Of a stretch of 64,000 bases of DNA, positions 11,121 to 18,875 are shown one piece after another; position 1 is the stretch's first letter; each line of letters begins with the position of its first letter. Origin of the DNA: JADJVL01 sp046331545. Its GTDB lineage: Bacteria; Acidobacteriota; Holophagae; Holophagales; Holophagaceae. Position numbers and translations under genes: made by a program. The notes beneath the pieces are model-generated. The model made no database searches and had not been told where the DNA came from. It saw only the letters and a list, made by a program, of their open reading frames with translations. Where the stretch lies: NCBI GenBank assembly GCA_046331545.1, contig JAXLQR010000002.1, positions 3,162,001 through 3,226,000 on the forward strand, in the 5' to 3' direction.

Positions 11121-11540
11121 TCACGCCTTGGGGAAGAGGGCCACCACGGCCTTGAGGATGTCCCCCACGGACATGATCCCGACCAGGTGGCCAGCCTCGT
11201 CCACCACGCACAGGCCGTAGAGCTTCCGCTCCAGGAAGAGGCGGGCGGCGTCCACCATGTTCATGCCGGGGCCCACGGTGACGGGAGCGGGGTTCATCAC
11301 GTCCTTCACGGGGGTCTTCGAGAGGAGGTAGTGGACTTCCCAGGTGTCCAGGCTGGTGGCCTTGCTGGGGGCGTACTCGCTCAGCATGCGGTCGGTGACG
11401 AGGCCGGTGAAGCGGCCCTCCCGCATCACCGGCAGCCGCCGGATGCTCTTCTCCTTCATGAGGTGGATGGCCTCGATGACGGAGGCGTTCTCGTCGATGG
11501 TGAAGGGGTTGCGGGTCATCCACTCGCCCACGGTGGTCAT
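11121..11540 (-). CDS. Tandem CBS-domain protein
   Basis: 139 residues made of two CBS domains (about 1-60 and 72-138), with characteristic VGEWMTRNPFTIDEN and VKDVMNPAPVTVGPG entries and GLVTDR / GIMSVGDIL exits. CBS pairs bind adenine nucleotides and act as energy sensors; no effector domain is attached. An AGGAG site precedes the ATG. It lies between livF and acs, 11 bases after livF, so it may tune the transporter or Acs in response to AMP/ATP. That regulatory role is inferred from position only. Confidence 0.88.
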   Translation of the reverse strand: MTTVGEWMTRNPFTIDENASVIEAIHLMKEKSIRRLPVMREGRFTGLVTDRMLSEYAPSKATSLDTWEVHYLLSKTPVKDVMNPAPVTVGPGMNMVDAARLFLERKLYGLCVVDEAGHLVGIMSVGDILKAVVALFPKA

Positions 11541-11551
11541 GGCGGCTCCTT

Positions 11552-12256
11552 TCACATGCCGAGGAAGGCCTTCTTCACGTGCTCGTCCTGCAGCAGCTCC
11601 CGGCCCGGCCCCTGGAGGACCACCCGGCCGGTCTCCAGCACGTAGGCCCGGTGGGAGATGCGCAGGCTCTGGTAGACGTTCTGCTCCACCAGGAGGATGG
11701 TCACGCCCTCCGCGTTGATGTCCTGGATGATGCGGAAGATGTTCTTCACGAAGAGGGGGGAGAGGCCCAGGGAGGGCTCGTCGAGGAGGAGCAGCTTGGG
11801 GTTGGCCATGAGCCCCCGGGCGATGGCCAGCATCTGCTGCTCGCCGCCGCTCATGGTGCCGCCGAGCTGCTTCTCCCGCTCCTTCAGCCGGGGGAAGAGG
11901 GTGAAGACCCACTCCAGGTTCCTGCCGCGGTCCTTCCGCGCCCCGGGGAGGTAGGAGCCCATCCGCAGGTTCTCCGTCACGGTGAGCTCCGGGAAGATCT
12001 TGCGGCCCTCGGGCACCTGGACCACGCCCCGGCCCACCACGTCGTGGGGCTCGCAGCGGGCGAGATCCTCGTCGAGGAAGCGGATGGACCCCGACAGGGG
12101 CTTCACCAGCCGGGAGACGTTCTTCAGGATCGTGGACTTCCCGGCGCCGTTGGCCCCCACCACCGTCACGATCTCGCCCGCCGAGACCTCCAGGTCCACG
12201 TCCCAGAGCACCCGGAGGTCGCCGTAGGCGAAGCTGAGCTTCTCAATCCTCAGCAT
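11552..12256 (-). CDS. livF: Branched-chain amino acid-type ABC transporter ATP-binding protein LivF
   Basis: 234 residues. Walker A GANGAGKST, signature MSGGEQQML and Walker B LLLLDEPSLGLSP are all intact, with the short LivF length. It energises the LivHM-type permease in the inner membrane. Its start overlaps the end of livG by 14 bases. Substrate cannot be read from the ATPase; see the binding-protein entry. Confidence 0.93.
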   Translation of the reverse strand: MLRIEKLSFAYGDLRVLWDVDLEVSAGEIVTVVGANGAGKSTILKNVSRLVKPLSGSIRFLDEDLARCEPHDVVGRGVVQVPEGRKIFPELTVTENLRMGSYLPGARKDRGRNLEWVFTLFPRLKEREKQLGGTMSGGEQQMLAIARGLMANPKLLLLDEPSLGLSPLFVKNIFRIIQDINAEGVTILLVEQNVYQSLRISHRAYVLETGRVVLQGPGRELLQDEHVKKAFLGM

Positions 12257-12968
12257 GGCTCTCCCCCAGGTAGGCGTCCACGACGTCCTGATTCGCCACG
12301 ATCTCCTCGGGGCTCCCCTCGGCGAGCTTCTCCCCGGAGTTGAGCACGACGATGCGGTCGGAGATGCGCATGATGGCCTTCATGTCGTGCTCGATGACCA
12401 TCTGGGTGAGGCCGCGGGTGCGGATGTCGAGGATGAGCTGGATGATCTCCTCGCTCTCCGCGGGGTTCAGGCCGCCCATCACCTCGTCCAGGAGGAGCAG
12501 CTTCGGCTCCGTGGCGAGCACCCGGGCCACCTCAAGGCGCTTGCGCTCGCCGATGGGCAGGCCCCCCGCCAGCATGTCGGCCTTGTGCGCCAGCCGGACC
12601 ACCTCGAGCTGGGCGCGGGCGGCCTCCCGCGCGGTCCGCAGGGAGTTCGTGCGCGCGAGGGCCCCCACCATCACGTTGTCGAGGACGGTCATCTTCGCCA
12701 GGGGGCGCACCTTCTGCCAGGTGCGCGCCATGCCGAGCTTGCAGACCCGGTCGGGCTGCAGGCCGTTCATCCTCCGGCCGTCGAACCAGATCTCGCCCCT
12801 GGAGGGCGGGTAGTAGCCGGTGATGCAGTTGAAGAGGGTGGTCTTGCCCGCGCCGTTGGGGCCGATCAGCCCGAGGATGGTGCCCTCCTCCATGCTGAAG
12901 CTGACGTCGGAGTTGGCGGCCAGCCCGCCGAAGAACTTGCTGACGTGGTCGATGACGAGGATGGGCAT
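12243..12968 (-). CDS. livG: Branched-chain amino acid-type ABC transporter ATP-binding protein LivG
   Basis: 241 residues beginning MPILVIDHVSKFFGG. Walker A is GPNGAGKTT and Walker B LLLLDEVMGGLNPAE. The signature loop reads IGERKRLEVAR, lacking the canonical SGGQ but close to the loose form common in LivG. The ATG shares one base with the livM stop (TGATG), so translation is coupled. The open frame extends upstream antisense to nothing and inside livM, but similarity starts at this ATG. Confidence 0.93.
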   Translation of the reverse strand: MPILVIDHVSKFFGGLAANSDVSFSMEEGTILGLIGPNGAGKTTLFNCITGYYPPSRGEIWFDGRRMNGLQPDRVCKLGMARTWQKVRPLAKMTVLDNVMVGALARTNSLRTAREAARAQLEVVRLAHKADMLAGGLPIGERKRLEVARVLATEPKLLLLDEVMGGLNPAESEEIIQLILDIRTRGLTQMVIEHDMKAIMRISDRIVVLNSGEKLAEGSPEEIVANQDVVDAYLGESHAED

Positions 12969-14026
12969 CAGGCGGCCCTCCTGCCCCGGCCGAGGCGGCG
13001 GAAGAAGCCCACGAGGCCTTCGGGCATGAAAAGGATCACCAGCACCACCAGGATCCCGTAGATGAGCACGTGGGCGTGGGCCAGGTGCTCCTTCAGGAAG
13101 GCGCCCACCGGCCCCGTCTCGCTCATCCAGCCCCACTTGATGAGCAGTTCGGGCACCGCGTTGCTCCGCAGGATCTCCGAGAGGGGCACCAGGATGCAGG
13201 CGCCCACCACCGGGCCCTGGAGGGTGCCGATGCCGCCGATGATGCAGATCAGGACGATCTGCACGCTGAGGTCGAGGCCGAGGGTCGTCGGCGGGTCCAC
13301 GAAGCCCACGTAGGTGGCGTAGAAGGCGCCCGCGAAGGAGGTGAGCACCGCGGAGATCACCAGGGCTACGTTCTTGTGGAAGGCCGGGTTGATGCCGAGG
13401 GAGTGGGCCGCGTCCTGGTCCTCGCGGATGGCCTGGAAGCAGTAGCCGAGCTTGGTGCGCTCCACGACCCAGGTCGCCAGGATGGTGAGCACCGCCAGCC
13501 CGAGGGCGATGTAGTAGAAGGGCACCTTCGAGCCGAAGTCGGTCAGGACGGTCCCGCCCAGCTTCAGGGGCGGGATGTCGGTGGCCAGGAGGCCCTCGGC
13601 CCCGTTGGTGAGCTCCTTCAGGTTGGTGGCGCTCAGCCGCATGATCTCGGTGACCGCGATGGAGGCGAGCACGAAGTAGGGGCCCCGCAGCCGGAAGCAG
13701 ATGCTGCCGATGACCAGGGCCACCACGACCACGGCCGCCGCGCCGGCCCACATGCCCACCCAGGGCGCGACCTGGCGGTTGAGCAGCAGGGAGGCGGTGA
13801 CGTAGGCGCCCACGCCGAAGTAGGCGGCGTGGCCCACGGAATACTGCCCCGTGTAGCCGCCGAGGATGTTCCAGGCCTGGCCCATGATCGTGCTGAGGAA
13901 GATCAGGATGAGGACGTGGAGGGCGTAGGGGCTCTGCACGTGGCGGGGCAGGAGGAGGAGGGCCGCGAGGAGCAGGAGGGAGGCTCCGGCGGCGAGGCGG
14001 GCGCGGAGAGGGGAGGCGGTGCTCAC
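12968..14026 (-). CDS. livM: Branched-chain amino acid-type ABC transporter permease LivM
   Basis: 352 residues, about nine to ten hydrophobic segments, with the LivM hallmarks GQYSVGHAAYFGVGAYV and a cytoplasmic coupling region TKLGYCFQAIREDQDAAHSLGIN. It forms the heterodimeric channel with LivH. The C terminus ends in a short basic tail (RRLGRGRRAA). It sits 10 bases after livH. Confidence 0.94.
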   Translation of the reverse strand: MSTASPLRARLAAGASLLLLAALLLLPRHVQSPYALHVLILIFLSTIMGQAWNILGGYTGQYSVGHAAYFGVGAYVTASLLLNRQVAPWVGMWAGAAAVVVVALVIGSICFRLRGPYFVLASIAVTEIMRLSATNLKELTNGAEGLLATDIPPLKLGGTVLTDFGSKVPFYYIALGLAVLTILATWVVERTKLGYCFQAIREDQDAAHSLGINPAFHKNVALVISAVLTSFAGAFYATYVGFVDPPTTLGLDLSVQIVLICIIGGIGTLQGPVVGACILVPLSEILRSNAVPELLIKWGWMSETGPVGAFLKEHLAHAHVLIYGILVVLVILFMPEGLVGFFRRLGRGRRAA

Positions 14027-14036
14027 GGTCGCCTCC

Positions 14037-14903
14037 TCACGCCGCGGACTTGCCGAGGAGCCCGGAGGGCTTCACGAGAAGGACCAGGAGGAAGATGGCG
14101 AAGACCACCACGTCCTTCCATCCCGCGCTGATGTAGGCCGCCCCCAGGCTCTCGGCGATGCCGATGAGCACGCCTCCCAGGGCCGCGCCCACGATGCTGC
14201 CCATGCCCCCCAGCACGGTGATGACGAAGGCCTTGAGGGTGAAGGCCGACCCCACCTGCGGATAGATGTAGTAGGTCGGGGAGATCAGGGCGCCGGCGGT
14301 GGCCACCAGGGCCGAGCCCAGGCCGAAGGCGAGGATGGACATGCGCTTCACGTTGATGCCCATGAGGCGCGCCGCGTCCCGGTCCTGGGCGGTGGCGCGG
14401 ATGGCCTGGCCGGTGTCCGTCTTCTTCAGGAACCACCAGAGGGCCGCGGTGATGGCCACGGTGATGAGGAAGGAGATGGACATGGGCTGGCTGATGGAGA
14501 TCCCGCCGAGCTTGAGGCTGCCCGAGCTGTAGGAGGTGGTGAGGATCTTGTAGTCGGAGGTGAAGGCGAGCATCGCCGTGTTGCTCATCACCAGGCCCAG
14601 GCCGATGGTGAGGAGGATCTGGTTCTGGGGCAGGGCGTCCAGCACCCGGTTGATGAACACCTTCTGGAGCAGCCCCCCGAAGAGGAACATCGCCGGGAAG
14701 GTGATCAGCACGGAGACGAAGGGGTCGACGCCCAGGTGGGTGAACAGCAGGTAGGTGAGGTACATCCCCACCATCTGGATGTCCCCGTGGGCGAAGTTGA
14801 TGATGCGCATCACCCCGAAGATCAGCGTGAGGCCCGTCCCGATGAGGGCGTAGACGCCGCCCAGGAGGATCCCGCTGATGAGCGACTGCAGGAACACGTC
14901 CAT
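14037..14903 (-). CDS. livH: Branched-chain amino acid-type ABC transporter permease LivH
   Basis: 288 residues, about eight membrane helices. It begins MDVFLQSLISGILLGGVYAL and contains MRIINFAHGDIQMVGMY and GQAIRATAQDRDAARLMGI, both standard for LivH. It partners LivM. A GC-rich stem-loop (14934-14953) separates it from the upstream binding-protein gene. Confidence 0.94.
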   Translation of the reverse strand: MDVFLQSLISGILLGGVYALIGTGLTLIFGVMRIINFAHGDIQMVGMYLTYLLFTHLGVDPFVSVLITFPAMFLFGGLLQKVFINRVLDALPQNQILLTIGLGLVMSNTAMLAFTSDYKILTTSYSSGSLKLGGISISQPMSISFLITVAITAALWWFLKKTDTGQAIRATAQDRDAARLMGINVKRMSILAFGLGSALVATAGALISPTYYIYPQVGSAFTLKAFVITVLGGMGSIVGAALGGVLIGIAESLGAAYISAGWKDVVVFAIFLLVLLVKPSGLLGKSAA

Positions 14904-14933
14904 GGCGCGTCTCCGGTCATGGGTTCGAGGGGA

Positions 14934-14953
14934 GGCCGGGGGAGGCCCCGGCC
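14934..14953 (-). terminator. Intra-operon stem-loop between binding protein and livH
   Basis: Perfect 8-base arms GGCCGGGG / CCCCGGCC around a 4-base loop, with no T tract. In ABC operons such a hairpin after the binding-protein gene commonly protects its mRNA or attenuates read-through, giving more binding protein than permease. The hairpin is visible; the function is inferred. Confidence 0.4.
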
Positions 14954-14966
14954 CGGGTTCAGGCGC

Positions 14967-16118
14967 TCACTTCCAGCCGGGGAAGGGGTACACGGGCTTC
15001 TTCGTGGCGAACTTCGCGGGGAACACGGTCTCGTACTTCCCCTCGAAGAGCTGCTGGACCAGCATCGGGTGGTTGTTCTGGTTGTTGAAGCCGTTGTAGT
15101 CCTCGAACTTCACCTCGCCCATGATGCCGTTCCACTTGCCGGCCTTCAGGGCGGCCTGGGTCTTGTCCTTGTCGCCCTTGGCGGTCCTGGCGGCGTCGGC
15201 CATGACCATCATGGAGGCGTAGGCGCAGGCGGCGTGGTAGGTGGGCTCCTTCCCGAACTTGGCCTTGTAGCGGGCGCCGAACTCCTTCGCGCCGGGCCAG
15301 CTCACGTCGTCGGTCCACTGGGTGCAGCTGAACACGAAGTTGCTCGCGGCCTTCTCCGCGGCGAACTGCGTCGTGGTGTAGCCCGCGCCGCCGCCCAGGA
15401 AGGCCTGGGGCTTCAACCCCACCTCCTTGCTCTGGCGCATGAGGAGGATGGCGTCCGCCACGTAGCTCACCAGGAAGACCAGGTCGGGGTTCTTGGACTT
15501 GATCACGGTGAGGGTGGAGCGGTAGTCCTGGGCGCCCTTCGGGTAGGACTCGTCGGCCACCACCTGGATGCCCTTCTTGGCCACGTACTCCTTGGCGGTC
15601 TTGCTGGTGCTGGTGCCGAAGTCGGTGTTCTCGTACATGAAGGCGATGGACCTGGGCTTGCCGAGCGTGAGGGCCGCGTCGATGAGCACGGAAGCGTAGA
15701 CGTCCGCCGGGGCGTTCATGCGGAAGACGTACTTCAGGCCCTGGCGGGTGATCTCCTCCTTGGCGGCGGCGGGGACCAGGAGGGGCACCTTGTAGCGCTC
15801 GGCGAGCTTGGAGACGGCGTTGGCGCAGGCGGAGGTGTAGGGGCCCACGATGCCCGTCACGCCGTCCCGGGTGGCCAGCTTCTCCATGGCGCTCATGGCG
15901 ATCTGGGGCTTGCCCGTGTCGTCCTCCCACACGAGCTGGACCTGGAAGCCCTGCTTCTTCAGGTCCTCCTCGGCGAGCTTGATGCCGTTGGTCAGGTTCT
16001 CGCCGATGGGGGCCTCGGGGCCGCTCATGGAGTTGATCACCCCGATCTTGAGGGCCTGGGCCCAGGCCGGGCCGGAGAGCCCGAGGACGAGCGAGAACGC
16101 GAGAAGGGAGCGGGTCAT
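14967..16118 (-). CDS. ABC transporter substrate-binding protein, LivJ/LivK type
   Basis: 383 residues with a signal peptide (residues 1-21, LLAFSLVLGLSGPAWA, cleavage before QALKIG). The type-1 periplasmic-binding fold is plain: IGVINSMSGPEAPIGENL, TGIVGPYTSACANAVSKLAE, YENTDFGTSTSKT. It delivers ligand to LivHMGF. GGAGG precedes the ATG. Because acs and a CBS protein end the same cluster, the ligand could be a small carboxylate rather than leucine; sequence alone does not decide this. It is the promoter-proximal gene, divergent from the porin. Confidence 0.9.
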   Translation of the reverse strand: MTRSLLAFSLVLGLSGPAWAQALKIGVINSMSGPEAPIGENLTNGIKLAEEDLKKQGFQVQLVWEDDTGKPQIAMSAMEKLATRDGVTGIVGPYTSACANAVSKLAERYKVPLLVPAAAKEEITRQGLKYVFRMNAPADVYASVLIDAALTLGKPRSIAFMYENTDFGTSTSKTAKEYVAKKGIQVVADESYPKGAQDYRSTLTVIKSKNPDLVFLVSYVADAILLMRQSKEVGLKPQAFLGGGAGYTTTQFAAEKAASNFVFSCTQWTDDVSWPGAKEFGARYKAKFGKEPTYHAACAYASMMVMADAARTAKGDKDKTQAALKAGKWNGIMGEVKFEDYNGFNNQNNHPMLVQQLFEGKYETVFPAKFATKKPVYPFPGWK

Positions 16119-16532
16119 GGTCGGCCTCCGGGGAAGTCCAGCGGGCAGTCCGGACCTGTTCCGGACGGGGGAATCGGACTGGAAGGTATGACTCCCCCTC
16201 GCACGTGTCCAGCGATGCAGGCCACAGGGCGGGCCGGGAAGGGCAAGTTGTGACCGATGTGCGCGGGCCCCCGGAAAGGCCGGGAAACGGACCCCGGCGC
16301 GTCCCGGCGACCCGCCCGATCGCCTTCTTCCCAGCCCGGCCGCTCCCGGGCCCCGGCCGGGCCCTCCCGAAGTTGCGGATCTTGGTCACAACCCCGTGTT
16401 CCGGAACTGCGCGCCGGGGGAGGCCTCCTAGACTGCACCTGTGATTCCCACCACGGGACCGGTCTGGTGTATTCGAGACCGATCTGTCCAAAACAGCCGG
16501 TTCCGAGTCCGGCCCACCCTGGAGGCACCCCG
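16119..16532. promoter_or_regulatory. Divergent intergenic region between binding protein and porin
   Basis: 414 bases without a gene. The motif GTTGTGACC occurs at 16247-16255 and again, inverted, at 16384-16392 (GGTCACAAC). The second copy lies inside an imperfect 21-base palindrome (16372-16392, GTTGCG ... CACAAC, one mismatch in 6-base arms). These could be operator sites for a regulator controlling the liv cluster and porin together. A GGAGG site lies before the porin start. No confident -35/-10 pair could be picked. Confidence 0.35.
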
Positions 16533-17816
16533 ATGCGCAAACCGTCCCTCACCCTCCTCGCCGCGGTTCTCGCCGGGTCGGCCCTCGGCGCCCAGGACGT
16601 CAAGGTCACCGCCTGCCTGAACATCTACTGGACGCAGATGCTGGACAGCAACCTGCGCCTGGACACGCCCACGGGCACGCTGGCGGCGGGCACGGGCTCG
16701 GGCAGCTACTACCCGCTCCGCGGGGACTTCCGGGAGAACGGCCTGAGCCTGCGGCGCGCCGAGGTCTACCTGAACGGGAAGATCACGGACGAGGTCTCCT
16801 TCAACCTGATGTTCGATCCCAACACCACCACCAGCACCAGCGGCGCGGCCCCGGGCTCCACCACCTTCCCGAACCTCGTCTTCGACGCGATCCTCTTCTG
16901 GCGGCCGAACCCGAAGTTCGAGGTGAAGCTGGGGCAGTTCAAGCCCCCCACGAGCTACGAGGCCACCCTGGTCGGCTCGCCCGCCCTGTACTTCTACGAC
17001 CGCTCGATGATGAACCGGCAGATCGGCGACCGGCGCGACCGCGGCTTCACCGCCGCCTACGCCTTCGGGAACCCGAAGGAGTTCGGGGCCAAGCTGGTGG
17101 CCGGCTTCTTCAACGGCAGCGCCGACCGCGACTTCGGCCGCGCCAACGACGCGAACGCCCAGAAGGACTTCGCCTTCCGCCTGGAGATGAACTACGGCGC
17201 CGACCACAAGTTCGGCTTCTACTCCAAGCAGGGCGTCACGGACCAGGCCGACAAGGGCGGCCTCACCGTCGGCACCTTCCTCGGCGCGCCCAACAGCGAT
17301 CCGGCGTTCAAGCAGTCGGTCATCGACAACAAGGACAAGACCACCGCCACCGGCGCCTACTACGTCTACGAGACGGCCAAGTGGCACGCCTCCGCCGAGC
17401 TCATGACGGGCCTCCTGGGCCGCCGCTGGGGCTCCATCGGCGTGGCCGCCGCCGTCCGCCAGCACCTGGACCAGAAGTTCCTCGGCTACACGCTCACCGG
17501 CGTCTACAAGATGGGCAAGCACCAGATCACCGGCCGCTACGACTTCATGAACTACAACAAGGGCGACGACTGGTACACGAGCTACAACCCCTACACCCAG
17601 ACCTCCACGGGCGCCTCCCTGGGCGCGGACTACACGCCGAAGTACACGGAGGTGGTGGTGGGCTACAACTACCTGCTCAACCCCGGGAAGTACTCCTACG
17701 GCCAGGTGAAGCTGAACTACATCCACCGCAGCAAGAACTTCCTGCTCCCCCGCACCGGTCAGAGCGGGGAACAGGGCGGCGACAGCCTGGTGGCGGTGTT
17801 CCAGATCGGCTTCTGA
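16533..17816 (+). CDS. Phosphate-selective-type outer-membrane porin
   Basis: 427 residues from an ATG with GGAGG upstream. Residues 1-19 form a signal peptide (LTLLAAVLAGSALGA). The mature part is rich in alternating beta strands, contains the LRRAEVYLNGKITDEVSFNLMFD and FEVKLGQFKPP patterns of Porin_O_P family trimers, and ends in a C-terminal phenylalanine (QIGF), as outer-membrane barrels do. It should allow solutes across the outer membrane. Divergent placement next to the Liv binding protein suggests it feeds that system. The ligand is unknown. Confidence 0.85.
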   Translation: MRKPSLTLLAAVLAGSALGAQDVKVTACLNIYWTQMLDSNLRLDTPTGTLAAGTGSGSYYPLRGDFRENGLSLRRAEVYLNGKITDEVSFNLMFDPNTTTSTSGAAPGSTTFPNLVFDAILFWRPNPKFEVKLGQFKPPTSYEATLVGSPALYFYDRSMMNRQIGDRRDRGFTAAYAFGNPKEFGAKLVAGFFNGSADRDFGRANDANAQKDFAFRLEMNYGADHKFGFYSKQGVTDQADKGGLTVGTFLGAPNSDPAFKQSVIDNKDKTTATGAYYVYETAKWHASAELMTGLLGRRWGSIGVAAAVRQHLDQKFLGYTLTGVYKMGKHQITGRYDFMNYNKGDDWYTSYNPYTQTSTGASLGADYTPKYTEVVVGYNYLLNPGKYSYGQVKLNYIHRSKNFLLPRTGQSGEQGGDSLVAVFQIGF

Positions 17817-17833
17817 TCCGCTCGGGACGCGCG

Positions 17834-17859
17834 CAGGGGCCCCCGGCCGGGGGCCCCTG
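17834..17859. terminator. Bidirectional terminator hairpin
   Basis: A perfect palindrome, CAGGGGCCCCC-GGCC-GGGGGCCCCTG, between the convergent ends of the porin and the small SRPBCC-like gene. There is no strong T tract on either side, so it may act with Rho or simply block read-through. Confidence 0.6.
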
Positions 17860-17871
17860 CCGTTCCGCCGC

Positions 17872-18231
17872 TCAGGCGACGGGAGCGGAGGCCAGGCCCC
17901 GGGCCACCGCCCGCAACGCCCCGGGGAGTCGGGAACGGTAGTCGCCCTGGAGGAGGATCCGGTGGAGCCAGGCCAGGGGCCCCTCCACCTCCACGCGGGC
18001 GTGGACGCGGGTGCCATGGTCCCCCGGCTCGACCAGGTGGAGCACGCGCAGTTCCGCGCCCCAGCGGGCGGAAGCCCAGGCCCAGGCCCCGCCTCCGGAA
18101 TCCCCCGGGAGGGCCCGCCAGGTCTCCCCGGGCAGGGCCAGCCAGCCGATGCCCTGGGTCTTCCAGGCTTCCCGCGCGGCGTCGGCCTGGCCGCTGCAGT
18201 CGATGGTGTGCTGGGCGAGGCGGGCCTTCAT
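17872..18231 (-). CDS. Small SRPBCC-like protein
   Basis: 119 residues with a GGAGGG site before the ATG. Strand-rich middle (AELRVLHLVEPGDHGTRVHARVEVEGPLAW) and a C-terminal helix ending in LRAVARGLASAPVA resemble a polyketide-cyclase/START-type fold cut down to its minimal core. No active site is identifiable. It is transcribed away from the ferredoxin gene and converges on the porin. Family membership is tentative. Confidence 0.55.
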   Translation of the reverse strand: MKARLAQHTIDCSGQADAAREAWKTQGIGWLALPGETWRALPGDSGGGAWAWASARWGAELRVLHLVEPGDHGTRVHARVEVEGPLAWLHRILLQGDYRSRLPGALRAVARGLASAPVA

Positions 18232-18344
18232 GGGGGCGGGGTCCCTCCGGGGCGGCTGCTAGACTGGCCCCACGCCCAGTGTGGCAGCGCCCCGGCCTTC
18301 CGGGGCCCGCGCTGGACGACGCCAAGCCGCCGCCCGGATCCGCC

Positions 18345-18665
18345 ATGTTCAAGGTCGTCTTCCAGTCCCAGTCCACCGGAGCTCCCCTCGGGGAGGCCGA
18401 ACTCGAGCGGGAGCTCAGCCTCCTCGCGGCGGCCACCAAGGCCGGCGTGGACCTGACCCACCGCTGCGGGGGCCATGCCCGGTGCGGCACCTGCCTCGTC
18501 ACCATCCTGCCGGCCTCGGGCCGCGTCAGCGAACCGCTGAACGCCGAGCGGCGCATCCTGCAGATCCTCAAGGCCGCCCCGGACCAGCGCCTGGCCTGCC
18601 AGGCCTGGGCCCAGGGGGACGTGGCCTGCGCCCTCGGGGTCCCGGGCCGGGACCTGCGGGGCTGA
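18345..18665 (+). CDS. 2Fe-2S ferredoxin
   Basis: 106 residues. The plant/adrenodoxin-type cluster motif C-x5-C-x2-C is visible (HRCGGHARCGTC), with the fourth cysteine in RLACQAW about 40 residues later. It carries one [2Fe-2S] cluster and would donate electrons to an oxygenase or reductase. The ATG at 18345 is chosen because the frame upstream (from 18279) has no family resemblance; no strong ribosome site is seen. The nearest possible client is the adjacent hydroxylase-containing locus, though 2-oxoglutarate oxygenases do not need ferredoxin. Confidence 0.82.
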   Translation: MFKVVFQSQSTGAPLGEAELERELSLLAAATKAGVDLTHRCGGHARCGTCLVTILPASGRVSEPLNAERRILQILKAAPDQRLACQAWAQGDVACALGVPGRDLRG

Positions 18666-18875
18666 GCGGCTCCAACCCGGAGGGGGGCCGGACCCGGCTC
18701 CGCCACCTTCCTTCCCAGGGCCTCCCGGGATGGGGGGGCGGGCCGCGCCATCGGTAATTTCCCAAATCTCGACCAGCAGATCCTCAATGGAAAGGGGTTG
18801 TGGAACCGGTGAATCCTGTGATCATCATCACGACCCCCCACCCACAATCCGCGGGAATCCACCCAGGAGAGCTCC

